In this document: positions 16,952-26,105 of the stretch, in pieces | How positions within the stretch are numbered: position 1 is the stretch's first letter | Layout of the letters: every line of letters begins with the position of its first letter | Source: Micromonospora endolithica | GTDB lineage: Bacteria > Actinomycetota > Actinomycetes > Mycobacteriales > Micromonosporaceae | DNA: 64,000 nt | Direction of reading: 5' to 3' | Assembly (NCBI RefSeq): GCF_003626595.1 | Contig: NZ_RBAK01000001.1 | Location: forward strand, 1,217,761 to 1,281,760 | Notes under the pieces: model-generated | Seen by the model: only the letters and a program-made list of their open reading frames with translations | Database searches by the model: none | Told to the model about the DNA's origin: nothing | Program-made: the position numbers and the translations under genes

Positions 16952-16962
16952 CGTGGGCGTTT

Positions 16963-18924
16963 CTACAGACCGACGACCGACCGGTCGGCGATCAGCACGG
17001 GCGAATCGTAGAGAGGCACCGAACGGAAGGTGTACGTGGTGCCGCTGACCGACCAGTTCGCGGCCGGGATGTCGAAGACCGCGCCGGTGCGCGGGTCGAC
17101 GTAGACCGGATCGGCGAAACTGCCGGCGTTGAACGTGACGGTCACCGGCGTACGGGTGTTGCTCTCCGACGGCTTCGCGCCGCCGAACCACAGGGCGACG
17201 GCCTGCCGGCCGGTGCCGGCCTTGCGGAACGCGGCCACCGACACGGCGTTGCTGGTGTCGTCGGTGACGCTGTACCCGCTGATCGACGTCATGGTGCTGT
17301 CGATCAGCGCGGTGGTCGCCTGGATGGCGTAGTACGACGGCTTGGCGTAGCGGATCTTCTTGTCCGCGCCGGTCCGGAGCAGACCCTTCGAGTTGATCTT
17401 CGACGGGTAGTGCAGGTCGGAGATGCTGAACACGCTGGTGCTCACCCCTCGACCCAGGTCGGCGAAGGTGCGCCGGAGCATCCACTTCGACTGGCTCAGC
17501 TCGGTCCAGTCCAGGTCACCCAGCGCGCCGAAGCTGTCCGGCCGGCTCGGCGCGCCGTTCTCGCCCTGCCGCAGTCGCAGCCGGGTGGCGAAGCTGTCGG
17601 CGGTCACCCGGAGCAGCCGGACCTGCTCGTAGGAGGCGTCCGGGTTGGCGTTGTACGGGTGGTAGGTGATCCCGTCGACCAGCCCCAGTTTGCCCTGGTC
17701 CCGCACCCGGGTCAGCACCGTGTCGGCGTAGCTGCGCTCCACCCCGGCCAGTGCGCAGCACCAGATCACCGCGTTCGGCTGGACGGCCCGGATCCGGGTG
17801 GCGGTGCGGATCAGCAGGTCGGCGTAGGCCACCGGGTCGACACCGCCGAGGTTCGGCTCGTTCCAGATCTCCCACTCGGTGACCCGGTCGGCGTACCGGT
17901 TCGCCAGCGCGCTCACCCAGGCGTCCCAGGCGTTCAGCGCCTCGGTCGTGCTGGGGATCTGACCACCGAGACCGGCCCCGCCGCCGCCGGCGTAGAGCGG
18001 GTTGCCGTACGAGGTCTGCAACCAGGGCCGCACGCCCCGGGACACCGCGTCGTCGACGATGGTGTCCAGCCACGCCCAGTCGTAGCTGCCCTTGACCTTT
18101 TCGGTCTTGGCCCAGCCGGCCTGGAAGCGGGCCGAGGTGGCACCCAGCGGCCCGAGGTACGGCTTGTAGGACTGGTAGTCGGTGTAGTCGCGGTCCAGCG
18201 TCTCGGTGCCGATGACGATGGGGGACGTGCCGATCTGGGCGGCGCTGCGCGGGGCGACGGTGCCGATCTGCGGCCACGACACCGGGTTCGGCTCCGTCCT
18301 GGTCCGCACGTCGTCCACCCAGGCGGTGCCGGTGTCGGCGGTGGAGATGCCGACCTGCACCGACGCCAGGGTCGGGGTGGCCACCCGGAAGGCCAGGTTG
18401 GTGGCGCGGCGCTGCCCGTCGATCCAGACGCTGGCGGTGGCGGTACCCGGCCGGGCCACGATCCGGACGTCGTACCAGCGGTTGGCGGTGTAGGCGCCCA
18501 GGTCGACCCGGGTGGCGCCGTTGTAGGTGTAGAGGCGTCCGGTGGCGTCCAGGGCGACGGTCACGGTGTGCCCGGCCGTGGAGTCCAGGTGCAGGCCCAC
18601 CACGGCGGTGGTCTGCGCGGCGCGCAGTCGGGCGTGGGCCACCACGGTCGCCGAGGTGGCCCCGTACGACCGGGTGGCGTTGATCCCGGCGGTGCCGGAG
18701 GTGTCGGTCAACCGCAGGCTGCGGTCGACGGTGCCGGCGACCTCGGCGACCACGGCCGTGCCACCACCACCGGCGGCGGTCCAGCCGGCGGGGGTGGCGC
18801 CGACGGCCGTGGTGTCGAAGGTGTCGTTCAGGTCGGCCGCGAGGGCCGGACCGGCCGGCACCGTGACGGTGGCGCCGACCAAGGCGGTGACCAGGGCCAG
18901 TTTCAGGGGTGTGCGTCGGGACAC
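16963..18924 (-). CDS. Secreted clan-A (GH39-like) glycoside hydrolase with N-terminal LamG-like module
   Basis: A signal peptide (to about the LAA at 28-30) is followed by a ~175-residue jelly-roll module resembling concanavalin-type sugar-binding domains, then a TIM-barrel. EIWNEPN (E356) is the expected acid/base and GENGAPS (E455) the expected nucleophile of GH-A retaining enzymes. A small C-terminal beta-domain ends the protein (653 residues). It resembles GH39-like exo-enzymes; the glycan is unknown. The gene is the last of the operon starting with the GntR regulator and may release the sugar or uronide that the importer takes up. GGAGG precedes the GTG start. Confidence 0.82.
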   Translation of the reverse strand: MSRRTPLKLALVTALVGATVTVPAGPALAADLNDTFDTTAVGATPAGWTAAGGGGTAVVAEVAGTVDRSLRLTDTSGTAGINATRSYGATSATVVAHARLRAAQTTAVVGLHLDSTAGHTVTVALDATGRLYTYNGATRVDLGAYTANRWYDVRIVARPGTATASVWIDGQRRATNLAFRVATPTLASVQVGISTADTGTAWVDDVRTRTEPNPVSWPQIGTVAPRSAAQIGTSPIVIGTETLDRDYTDYQSYKPYLGPLGATSARFQAGWAKTEKVKGSYDWAWLDTIVDDAVSRGVRPWLQTSYGNPLYAGGGGAGLGGQIPSTTEALNAWDAWVSALANRYADRVTEWEIWNEPNLGGVDPVAYADLLIRTATRIRAVQPNAVIWCCALAGVERSYADTVLTRVRDQGKLGLVDGITYHPYNANPDASYEQVRLLRVTADSFATRLRLRQGENGAPSRPDSFGALGDLDWTELSQSKWMLRRTFADLGRGVSTSVFSISDLHYPSKINSKGLLRTGADKKIRYAKPSYYAIQATTALIDSTMTSISGYSVTDDTSNAVSVAAFRKAGTGRQAVALWFGGAKPSESNTRTPVTVTFNAGSFADPVYVDPRTGAVFDIPAANWSVSGTTYTFRSVPLYDSPVLIADRSVVGL

Positions 18925-18941
18925 TGCGGTACCTCCGGGAC

Positions 18942-18975
18942 GGGTGGTGGTGGGTGGTGGGTGGTGGTGGGTGTG
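18942..18975. repeat. GGT-rich simple repeat in the RraA-glycosidase gap
   Basis: The 61-base gap between the RraA-like gene and the glycosidase contains a run of GGT/GGGT units. On the transcribed strand it reads as CACC repeats just upstream of the glycosidase ribosome site. Slippage here could alter spacing; a regulatory role is speculative. Confidence 0.7.
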
Positions 18976-18985
18976 GCGCTGACGT

Positions 18986-19777
18986 TCACCGGGCGTCGTC
19001 GACGCCCGCCCGGCTCTCGCCGTACGCCCGCAGGGTGTGCTCGTCGGGCGGGTACGTGCCGCGCAGCGGCGCGCCCGCCGCCACCCGCCGTTGCAGGAAC
19101 GCCTCCAGCTCCTCCTGCTCCCGGGCCGGCCGGGCGATCACCGGCACCAGGTGGCGGGGCACGCAGACCACCCCGTCGGCGTCGCCGACCAGCACGTCGC
19201 CCGGGTAGACCGGTACTCCGGCGCAGCCGATCGGCACCTGGACGTCGACGGCGTGGTGCTGGGCCAGGTTGGTCATCGCCGCCGCGCCCGCCGCGAAGAC
19301 CGGCATCCGCAGTTCCGCGATGCCTTCGATGTCGCGCAGCGTGCCGTCGGTGACCACGCCCGCGGCGCCCCGGCTGGCCAGGCGGGTCAGCAGGATGTGC
19401 CCGGCGGAGGCGGCGCGGCCCTGCCCCCGGCAGTCCATCACCAGCACCTGGCCGGGGTGCACGGATTCCACGGCGAGGCGCTGCGGGTGGTCGTAGTCGG
19501 CGAAGACGTCGAGGGTGTCGATGTCCTCCCGCGCCGGGATGTAGCGCAGCGTGAACGCCTCGCCGACCATCCGGGGCGCGTGCCGGCTCTGGCTGCCCAG
19601 GCCGGCCAGGAAGGTGTTGCGCAGCCCCAGTTTGAACAGCTGGGTGGTGATGGTGGCGGTACTGGCGGCGCCGAGCGCGGCCAGGTCGGCCGGGTCCAGC
19701 GGCACCAGGTCCGGGTGGCTCGCCGGCGCCGGGGCGGCGGCCGGCGGGAGCAGCGGGGCAGGGGGCGTGTGGGTCAT
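18986..19777 (-). CDS. RraA-like / HMG-aldolase-family protein
   Basis: The 263-residue protein belongs to the RraA-like fold: FTLRYIPAREDID, VHPGQVLVMDCRG (~108-120), the GAAGVVTDGTLRD motif (~135-147, Arg and Asp of the active-site loop) and VYPGDVLVGDADGVVCVP (~190-207). Catabolic members are Mg-dependent aldolases that split 4-hydroxy-2-oxo acids or decarboxylate oxaloacetate, often giving pyruvate. Its ATG overlaps the SDR stop by 4 bp. Together with the enolase-superfamily dehydratase it suggests cleavage of a 2-keto-3-deoxy acid. Confidence 0.85.
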   Translation of the reverse strand: MTHTPPAPLLPPAAAPAPASHPDLVPLDPADLAALGAASTATITTQLFKLGLRNTFLAGLGSQSRHAPRMVGEAFTLRYIPAREDIDTLDVFADYDHPQRLAVESVHPGQVLVMDCRGQGRAASAGHILLTRLASRGAAGVVTDGTLRDIEGIAELRMPVFAAGAAAMTNLAQHHAVDVQVPIGCAGVPVYPGDVLVGDADGVVCVPRHLVPVIARPAREQEELEAFLQRRVAAGAPLRGTYPPDEHTLRAYGESRAGVDDAR

Positions 19778-20571
19778 GGTTGCTGGCCTTCTGCGGAGGT
19801 GGAGTCGAGGATCGGGTCGATCCCCGGTGGTCGTGCCTGCACGGAGAGCCCGCCGTCGACGGTGATCACCTGGCCGGTGACGTAGGCGGCGTCCGGAGAG
19901 GCGAGGAAGGAGACGACGGCGGCGACGTCGTCGCCGGTGCCGACCCGGCCGAGCGGGATCGGTGCCGCCCGGCGACGTTGGGTGGCCCGGTCGAGGGCGT
20001 CGAAGCGGTCGTTGGCGATCGCGCCGGGCGCGACGGCGTTGACCCGGATCCCGCGCGGGGCGAGGTCCAGGGCGATCGCCCGGGTGGCCGCCTCGACCGC
20101 GCCCTTGGTCGCGTCGTAGGCGATCGCGTGGCGGTGCGCCCGGGTCGCGCCGATCGAGGAGATGTTGACCACCGACCCGCCGGCGGGCATCACCCGGGCG
20201 GCGGCGACCGTGCAGAGGAACACCCCCCGCGCGTTGACCGCGAAGCTGTGGTCCCAGTCGGCGAGCGTCAGGTCACGCAGCGGCACCCGGCCGGACATCG
20301 GCACCGCCGCGTTGTTGACCAGGACGTCGATGCGGCCGTGCCGGTCGGTGACGGCCCGGGTCAGCGCCGCCACCGCCGCCGGGTCGGAGACGTCCCCCGG
20401 CGCCGCCATCGCGTCGGCGCCGAGGTCGGCCACGGCGGCGGCCAGTTCCTCGGGGTCGGGGCCGTTGACCGCCACGATCGCGCCGTCCGCGGCGAGCCGC
20501 CGGGCGATGGCCAGGCCGATGTTGCGCCCGCCCCCGGTGACCAGGGCGACCCGCCCGGCGAGCCGGGTCAC
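19774..20571 (-). CDS. Short-chain dehydrogenase/reductase
   Basis: A 265-residue classical SDR: TGGGRNIG cofactor motif (~11-18), NNAA (~89-92), catalytic Ser in NISSIG, and YDATK (Tyr/Lys). The end VTGQVITVDGG is typical of 3-oxoacyl-reductase-like and sugar dehydrogenases. The GTG start overlaps the dehydratase stop by 4 bp and the stop overlaps the RraA-like ATG, so the three are coupled. It probably oxidises a sugar or an intermediate hydroxyl group in the same pathway. Confidence 0.88.
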   Translation of the reverse strand: MTRLAGRVALVTGGGRNIGLAIARRLAADGAIVAVNGPDPEELAAAVADLGADAMAAPGDVSDPAAVAALTRAVTDRHGRIDVLVNNAAVPMSGRVPLRDLTLADWDHSFAVNARGVFLCTVAAARVMPAGGSVVNISSIGATRAHRHAIAYDATKGAVEAATRAIALDLAPRGIRVNAVAPGAIANDRFDALDRATQRRRAAPIPLGRVGTGDDVAAVVSFLASPDAAYVTGQVITVDGGLSVQARPPGIDPILDSTSAEGQQP

Positions 20572-21770
20572 CGGGCCACCGCCGCCAGGTCGGCCGACGG
20601 CGCGTCGGTGGGGCCGGCCGGCGCCCGGTCGACCACGTCCGTCGCGCTGGTGCTCGCCCAGGTCAGCGGGCCGGCACTGGCGGCGACCCGCTCCGGGTCG
20701 AGGGTCATGCCGAGGCCGGGCCCGGTCGGCACCCGCAGTCGGCCACCCACGTAGGTGACCGGTTCGCGGACCACGTCCCGGGTGTAGAGCAGCGGGCCGA
20801 CCGGGTCGCTGGGCAGGGTCACCGACGGCATCGCCATCGCCACGTGCGCCGCCGCGGCGGTACCGATGGACATCTCCTGGGTGGTGCCGACCAGGCAGGA
20901 CTTCCCGGCGGCCTCGGCGATGGCGAAGATCCGGCGGGCCGGGGTGATGCCGCCGATGGCGATGACACTGACGTTGAACACGTCCACCGCGTCGGCGGTG
21001 GCCAGGTCCAACGCCCACCGGAACCCGTAGACGTGCTCGCTGACCGGCACCGGCAACCGGTCCCGGGCGTGCGCCAGGCCCTTCAGGTCGTGGTGCGGCG
21101 CCGGCGACTCGACCAGGTCGAAGCCGACGTCGGCGACCCGGTCGACGAACCGGCACGCCGCCCGCGGATCCAGCAGGTTGGAGAAGTCCAGCGACTTGAT
21201 CGTGATGGCGTCGCCGTGGCGGTCGCGGACCTGGCGCAGGAACCGCTCGTCGAGGTCGAGCCGACGCCCGACGTAGACCCGGAAGTGGTCGAAGCCCTCG
21301 GCGGCCCGGCGGGCGACCATCGCGAGGTTGCGCTCCACGTCGGAGTCGCGCTGCTGGCGGAAGACCGGGTACGCGATCGGCACCGAGTCGCGGACCGCCC
21401 CGCCGAGCAGGTCCACCACCCGTACGCCGAGGTGCTTGGCCGCCAGGTCCCACATCGCGATGTCCACGCCGCACTTGATGGTGCGGCTCTTGTCGTAGAT
21501 GTAGCCGGCCTGGGGAAAGTTCTGCTCCAGCCGCCGCTCGACCTCGGTGATCTGCAACGGGTCGAGGCCCACCAGCAGTTCGTTGAGGGTGCCCTCCAGG
21601 TCGGGCACGTCCAGGTGGTAGCGGGGTAGGTGCTGGAAGTCGGACATCTCCCCCACACCGATCAGGCCGTCGGTGTCGGTGAGCAGCTCGACGAGCACGT
21701 GGCCGCAGGTGATGCTGCCGTGCCGGGGGGTGTTGACCGGGGTGAGGCGTACCCGGGTTATCGCGACCAC
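20568..21770 (-). CDS. Enolase-superfamily (mandelate racemase/muconate lactonising-like) dehydratase
   Basis: The ~400-residue protein has the N-terminal capping domain with ITCGHVLVELLTDTDGL and a barrel with candidate metal ligands in IKSLDFSN, DLVESPAPHHDL and PVSEHVYG. The usual KxK of the second barrel strand is replaced by HFRVYVGR, so the reaction may differ from racemisation. Acid-sugar dehydratases of this superfamily turn aldonates into 2-keto-3-deoxy acids. Start at GTG 21770, with GGAAGGA upstream; it overlaps the end of the transporter ATPase gene by 13 bp. C-terminal ~40 residues are Ala/Thr-rich. Confidence 0.82.
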   Translation of the reverse strand: MVAITRVRLTPVNTPRHGSITCGHVLVELLTDTDGLIGVGEMSDFQHLPRYHLDVPDLEGTLNELLVGLDPLQITEVERRLEQNFPQAGYIYDKSRTIKCGVDIAMWDLAAKHLGVRVVDLLGGAVRDSVPIAYPVFRQQRDSDVERNLAMVARRAAEGFDHFRVYVGRRLDLDERFLRQVRDRHGDAITIKSLDFSNLLDPRAACRFVDRVADVGFDLVESPAPHHDLKGLAHARDRLPVPVSEHVYGFRWALDLATADAVDVFNVSVIAIGGITPARRIFAIAEAAGKSCLVGTTQEMSIGTAAAAHVAMAMPSVTLPSDPVGPLLYTRDVVREPVTYVGGRLRVPTGPGLGMTLDPERVAASAGPLTWASTSATDVVDRAPAGPTDAPSADLAAVAR

Positions 21771-23599
21771 GCGGCCGTCCTTCCGCTGGGGGCCTGGGTG
21801 GGGTGGCCGGGGGCCATCTCCAGCAGCAGGCGGGTGTACTCGTGGGTGGGACTGCCGTAGATCCGCTCGGCCGGTCCGTGCTCGACGATCCGGCCGTGGC
21901 GCATCACCGCGATGTCGTGCGCCACCGACCGCACGACGGCCAGGTCGTGGGTGATGAACAGGTACGACAGGTCGTGTTCGCGTTGCAGGTCGGCCAGGAG
22001 GTTGAGCACCTGCGCCTGGATCGACACGTCCAGGGCGCTGACCGCCTCGTCGCAGACGATGAGCCGCGGCCGGGGGCCGAGCGCCCGGGCGATGGCGATG
22101 CGCTGCCGCTGCCCACCGGAGAAGGCGGCCGGATGCCGGTCCAGGGCGGCGGCGTCCAGCCCGACCTGTTCCAGCAGCCGCACCAGTTCCGTGCGGGACG
22201 CGTCGAGCCGGTGTACCCGCAGCGGTTCGGCCAGGATCTGCGCCACCGTCATCCGGGGGTCGAGGCTGGCGTACGGGTTCTGGAAGACCACCTGCACCTC
22301 GCGCTGCAGTCGGCGCAACTGCTCCCGGTCGGGACGGGTCACGTCGATGCCGGAGTACGAGACGGTGCCACCGGTGGGCCGTTCCAGCCGGAGCAGGGTG
22401 CGGGTGAGGCTGGTCTTGCCCGAGCCGGACTCGCCGACCAGGGCGAGGGTCCGCCCCGGCCAGAGCCGCAGGCTCACCCCGTCGACCGCCCTGACCCGGT
22501 CGACGACCCGGCGCAGCAGCCCCCGACGCACCGGATAGTGCAGCACCACCTCGTCGAACTCGGCCACCGGTTCGCCGGTCGGCTCGCCGGCGCTGGTCGG
22601 GTCGTGTTCGGCGGCGACCGGCCCGGGCAGTGGCGCCTCCGGGTGGTGGCAGGCCGCCAACTGGTCCGGCGCGTGCGGTCGCAGTGCCGGCCGTTCGTCG
22701 CGGCAGACGTCGAGCGCCACCGGGCAGCGGGGTGCGAACGCGCACCCGGGCGCCGCGACGGCGAGGTCCGGCGGGTGCCCGCCGATCGCGACGAGGCGTT
22801 GTCGGGCCGGGGCGTCGAGCCGGGGCGTCGCGGCCAGCAGTGCCCGGGTGTAGGGCATCCGGGGATCGCCGAGGACCTGGCCGGTCGGTCCGGTCTCCAC
22901 CACCCGGCCCGCGTACATCACCGCGACCCGGTCGGCGTGGGTGGCGACGGTGCCCAGGTCGTGGGTGATCAGGATCAGCCCCATGCCGAGGTCCCGGCGC
23001 AGCGTGTCGAGCATGTCCAGGATCTCGGCCTGCACCGCCACGTCCAGCGCGGTGGTCGGCTCGTCGGCGATGAGCAGTTGTGGCCCGGCGGCCAGCGCCA
23101 ACGCGATGGCGGCGCGCTGCCGCATGCCGCCGGAGAGCTGGTGCGGGTACTGCTCCAGCCGGGTGCCGGGCTGCGGCAGCCGGGCCAGTTCGAGGGCGGC
23201 CAGGGCGCGCTCGCGGGCGGCGGCCCGGCCGACCGGTTCGTGCGCCCGGATGGCGTCGGCGATCTGGGTGCCCAGGGTGAGCAGCGGGTTCAGCGCGGTG
23301 CTCGGATCCTGGAAGACCATCGCGACCCTCCGGCCGCGCACCGACCGCCAGCCCCGGGCGTCCAGGCTGGTCAGGTCGGTGTCGCCGAGGCGGATCGTGC
23401 CGGTGGTGCGGCAGGCCGGCGGCCGGGGGGTGAGTCCCAGGACGCTGAGCGCGGTGACGGTCTTGCCGGAGCCGGACTCCCCCACCACCGCGAGGGTCTC
23501 GCCGGCGTCGACGTGCAGGTCGACGCCGGTTACCGCGGGCACCGGTCGGGAGTCGGGGTTGAAGGTGACGGTGAGGTGCTCGACGGAGAGCAGGGGCAT
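21758..23599 (-). CDS. Peptide-type ABC transporter, fused double ATP-binding protein (DppD-DppF like)
   Basis: Two ABC ATPase domains lie in one chain. The first has Walker A GESGSGKT (~37-44), signature LSGGMRQR and Walker B LLIADEP; the oligopeptide-type C-terminal region with CAFAPRCP follows. The second has GESGSGKT, signature FSGGQRQR and Walker B LIVCDEA. Such fusions energise Dpp/Opp-type importers, which in actinobacteria may also carry oligosaccharides. ATG 23599 is chosen over GTG 23608 because GAGG lies at a better distance. It follows the binding-protein gene after 13 bases. Confidence 0.9.
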   Translation of the reverse strand: MPLLSVEHLTVTFNPDSRPVPAVTGVDLHVDAGETLAVVGESGSGKTVTALSVLGLTPRPPACRTTGTIRLGDTDLTSLDARGWRSVRGRRVAMVFQDPSTALNPLLTLGTQIADAIRAHEPVGRAAARERALAALELARLPQPGTRLEQYPHQLSGGMRQRAAIALALAAGPQLLIADEPTTALDVAVQAEILDMLDTLRRDLGMGLILITHDLGTVATHADRVAVMYAGRVVETGPTGQVLGDPRMPYTRALLAATPRLDAPARQRLVAIGGHPPDLAVAAPGCAFAPRCPVALDVCRDERPALRPHAPDQLAACHHPEAPLPGPVAAEHDPTSAGEPTGEPVAEFDEVVLHYPVRRGLLRRVVDRVRAVDGVSLRLWPGRTLALVGESGSGKTSLTRTLLRLERPTGGTVSYSGIDVTRPDREQLRRLQREVQVVFQNPYASLDPRMTVAQILAEPLRVHRLDASRTELVRLLEQVGLDAAALDRHPAAFSGGQRQRIAIARALGPRPRLIVCDEAVSALDVSIQAQVLNLLADLQREHDLSYLFITHDLAVVRSVAHDIAVMRHGRIVEHGPAERIYGSPTHEYTRLLLEMAPGHPTQAPSGRTAAWSR

Positions 23600-23612
23600 C
23601 GGAATCACCGCC

Positions 23613-25175
23613 TCAGGACGCCAACGCGGCCTCGTCGAGGCGCCACTGGCCGTCGACGTCGAGCACGATGCCGCTGAGCTTGGCGCTGTGGATCAGCGGG
23701 GACTTCGGCTGGTGCAGGAAGACCCAGTAGTTCTCGTCGACGATGCGCTTCTGCACCTCGACGTACGCCTGCTTGCGGACCGCCCGGTCCTCGCTCGCGG
23801 CGGCGGTGTCCAGCAACCGGTCGAGGGTGCTGTCGGCCAACCCGGACCAGTTGTTGGAGCCCCTGCTGGAGAAGTACGGGTCGAACGACAGCGACGGGTC
23901 CAGCCGGGGAATGTCGATCACCAGCAGGGCGGCGTCGAAGTCCTGCTTGCGCATCCGGTCGAGCTGGGTCTGCGCCTCCAGGACCTCGACCTTGGGCGCG
24001 AAGCCGGCGGCGGTGAGCTGGGACTGGAGCAACTCGGCGATGGTCGGGTCGGGGGCGCGCCGTCGGGCGACGACGGTGATCGGCACCGGCGTACCGCCGA
24101 GGGCGGTCTTGGCCCCAGCCGGGTCGAGCGCGGGGGGCGTGATCGACGGGTCGTAGAACCAGTCCTTGGCGGTGGCGAAGGAGGGCGCCAGGTCGTACTG
24201 GCCGCCGGCGGCGGCCTTGCCCACGCCCTCGCGGTCGATGGCCATGGCGAACGCCGCGCGGACCTTCGGGTCGTTGAAGGGTGCCCGGGTGACGTTCAGC
24301 GCGACGTAGTAGGACCGGCGCACCCCGGTGTCGGTCATGGTGATCTGCTTGTCGCCGGCGAGCTGGTTGAACTCCTCCGGCGGCAGGGTCCGCACGAGTT
24401 GCACGCCGCCGGTGGTGACCTCGGCGCGCAACACCTTGGTGTCGGTGACGAAGCGGAACACCACCTGCTCGAGCCGGGGCAGTGCGGATCCGTCGGTGGC
24501 CCGGCGCCAGTACGTCGGGTTGCGCTTGCCGGTCAGTTGCACCTTGGAGCGCCAGGCGTCGAAGACGAACGGCCCCGTGCCGACCGGCTTGCGGCCGTAG
24601 TCGCCGGCCTTCACCGCGGTCGGGGAGGCCATCATGCCGGGTTCGTGGGCGAGGTGGATCAGCAGCAGCGGGTCGGACGCCTTGAGGGTCAGCCGCAGCG
24701 TCCTGGCGTCGACCACGTCGACGGAGCCGACGTTCTTCAACGCGGCGGCCTTGGTCGACCGGGTGGCCGGGTCGATGACGCGCCGCAGGTTGAACGCGGC
24801 GGCCTCGGCGTCGAACGGGGTGCCGTCGTGGAAGGTGACACCTTCGCGCAGGGTGAAGGTGACGGTCCTGCCGTCCTCGGTCCACCTGTCGGCCAGTGCC
24901 GGGACGAACGAGCCGTCGCGGTCCTGGCGCAGCAGGGTGTCGTAGAAGAGGTTGAGCACGTTGCGGTCGGAGGAGATCGCGCTGCTCAGGGCGGGGTCGA
25001 GGGTGGTCGGCTCGTTGTCGAAGCCGACGGTGAGGGTGCCGCCGCGGCCTTTGCCGCCGGCGGTGCCGCTGTCGGAGCCGCAGGCGGCCAGGCTCACCGC
25101 GGCGAGTGCGCCGACGGTGCCGCCGAGCAGCGCGCGCCGGCTGAGCAGGGCAGGGTGCACCGAGGGTGTGTCCAT
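23613..25175 (-). CDS. ABC transporter substrate-binding lipoprotein (SBP_bac_5 type)
   Basis: The 520-residue protein starts with a twin-arginine-like signal (SRRALLGGTVGALAAVSLAAC), with Cys ~32 as lipidation site. The mature part fits family-5 binding proteins for peptides, nickel or oligosaccharides, with LSSAISSDRNVLNLFYDTLL and YGRKPVGTGPFVFDAW. It delivers the substrate to the adjacent permeases. Because the operon encodes sugar-acid enzymes and a glycosidase, an oligosaccharide or glycoside ligand is more likely than peptide; this is inference. Confidence 0.88.
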   Translation of the reverse strand: MDTPSVHPALLSRRALLGGTVGALAAVSLAACGSDSGTAGGKGRGGTLTVGFDNEPTTLDPALSSAISSDRNVLNLFYDTLLRQDRDGSFVPALADRWTEDGRTVTFTLREGVTFHDGTPFDAEAAAFNLRRVIDPATRSTKAAALKNVGSVDVVDARTLRLTLKASDPLLLIHLAHEPGMMASPTAVKAGDYGRKPVGTGPFVFDAWRSKVQLTGKRNPTYWRRATDGSALPRLEQVVFRFVTDTKVLRAEVTTGGVQLVRTLPPEEFNQLAGDKQITMTDTGVRRSYYVALNVTRAPFNDPKVRAAFAMAIDREGVGKAAAGGQYDLAPSFATAKDWFYDPSITPPALDPAGAKTALGGTPVPITVVARRRAPDPTIAELLQSQLTAAGFAPKVEVLEAQTQLDRMRKQDFDAALLVIDIPRLDPSLSFDPYFSSRGSNNWSGLADSTLDRLLDTAAASEDRAVRKQAYVEVQKRIVDENYWVFLHQPKSPLIHSAKLSGIVLDVDGQWRLDEAALAS

Positions 25176-25217
25176 GGTGGTTCCCTTCGGAGGGGGTGTG
25201 GTGTGGGGGTGGTGGAG

Positions 25218-26093
25218 CTACCGCCCCGGGGTGAGGTCCGGGCGGTGCGCGTCGAACGCGTCACGGAGCGCGTCGGCGAGCAGGTTGAACGCGGCGATGG
25301 TGAGGAGGATGGCGAGGCCGGGGAAGACGCTGAGCGACCAACTGGCGTCGAGGTGGTCGGTGCCGGCCGCCACCATGGCACCCCAGCTGGGTTGCGGGGG
25401 CTGGACGCCGAGACCGAGGAAGCTCAGTGAGGCCTCGGCGATGATCGCGGTGGAGGCCTGCAGGGCGGCGAAGACGCCGAGCGTGCCGGCCAGGTGCGGG
25501 AGCAGGTGCCGGCGCAGCAGCGCCGGGGTGGGCACGCCGACGATGTGGGCGGCGGAGACCCATTCCCGGGTACGCAGCGAGAGCACCTCGCCACGGACGA
25601 CCCGGGCGAACCGGGGGGTGGCGACCACCGCGATGGCGATCAGCGCGTTACGCAGCCCGGGCCCGAGAGCGGCGACGACAGTCAGCGCCAGCACCAACAG
25701 CGGGAAGGCGAGCAGTCCGTCGACGGTACGCATCAGCAGCGCGTCGATCCAGCCGCCCCGGTAGCCGGCCACGAGGCCGAGCAGGGTGCCCAGGACGAGG
25801 GCCAGGCCGACGGCGACGGTGGCCACCGCCAGCGTCACGGCGGCGCCGTCGACGATGCGGGCGAGCACGTCCCGTCCCAGTTCGTCGGTGCCGAGCAGGT
25901 GCCGGGCGCTGGGACCGGTGAGCAGACGGTCGGTGTCGGTGGCCGCGCTGCGGTCGCCCAGCAGCGGGCTGGCGACGGCGGCGACCGCCACCGTGGCGAG
26001 GACCGGGAGGGCGAAGCGGGCGCGCCGGTCGCGCAGCAGCCGGGTGAGCACGGGCCGGCGCGCGTCCCGGGTGGTGGTGGTCTCGGTGGCCAT
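25218..26093 (-). CDS. ABC transporter permease, DppC type
   Basis: A 291-residue permease with an N-terminal membrane helix after the basic TRLLRDRRAR segment, then LLGTDELGRDVLARIVDGA, the conserved N-terminal motif of DppC/OppC proteins, and five further membrane segments. The EAA-like loop contains EASLSFLGLGVQPPQPSWGAM. AGGAGG stands six bases before the ATG. It pairs with the DppB-type permease 12 bases upstream. Confidence 0.9.
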   Translation of the reverse strand: MATETTTTRDARRPVLTRLLRDRRARFALPVLATVAVAAVASPLLGDRSAATDTDRLLTGPSARHLLGTDELGRDVLARIVDGAAVTLAVATVAVGLALVLGTLLGLVAGYRGGWIDALLMRTVDGLLAFPLLVLALTVVAALGPGLRNALIAIAVVATPRFARVVRGEVLSLRTREWVSAAHIVGVPTPALLRRHLLPHLAGTLGVFAALQASTAIIAEASLSFLGLGVQPPQPSWGAMVAAGTDHLDASWSLSVFPGLAILLTIAAFNLLADALRDAFDAHRPDLTPGR

Positions 26094-26105
26094 GACGACC
26101 TCCTC

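Noticed and set aside
18942..18975. GGT-rich tract considered as part of a CRISPR or tandem-repeat array
   Set aside because: It is a simple trinucleotide-type run of about 34 bases without spacers.
15643..19353. A 1236-codon open frame on the plus strand
   Set aside because: It spans glcD, the glycosidase and the RraA-like gene in antisense. Its composition is shadow-like, and all three genes on the other strand have clear motifs.
21803..25430. Long plus-strand open frames opposite the ABC transporter genes
   Set aside because: They mirror the double-ATPase and binding-protein genes and consist of Arg/Gly/Val-rich low-information sequence.
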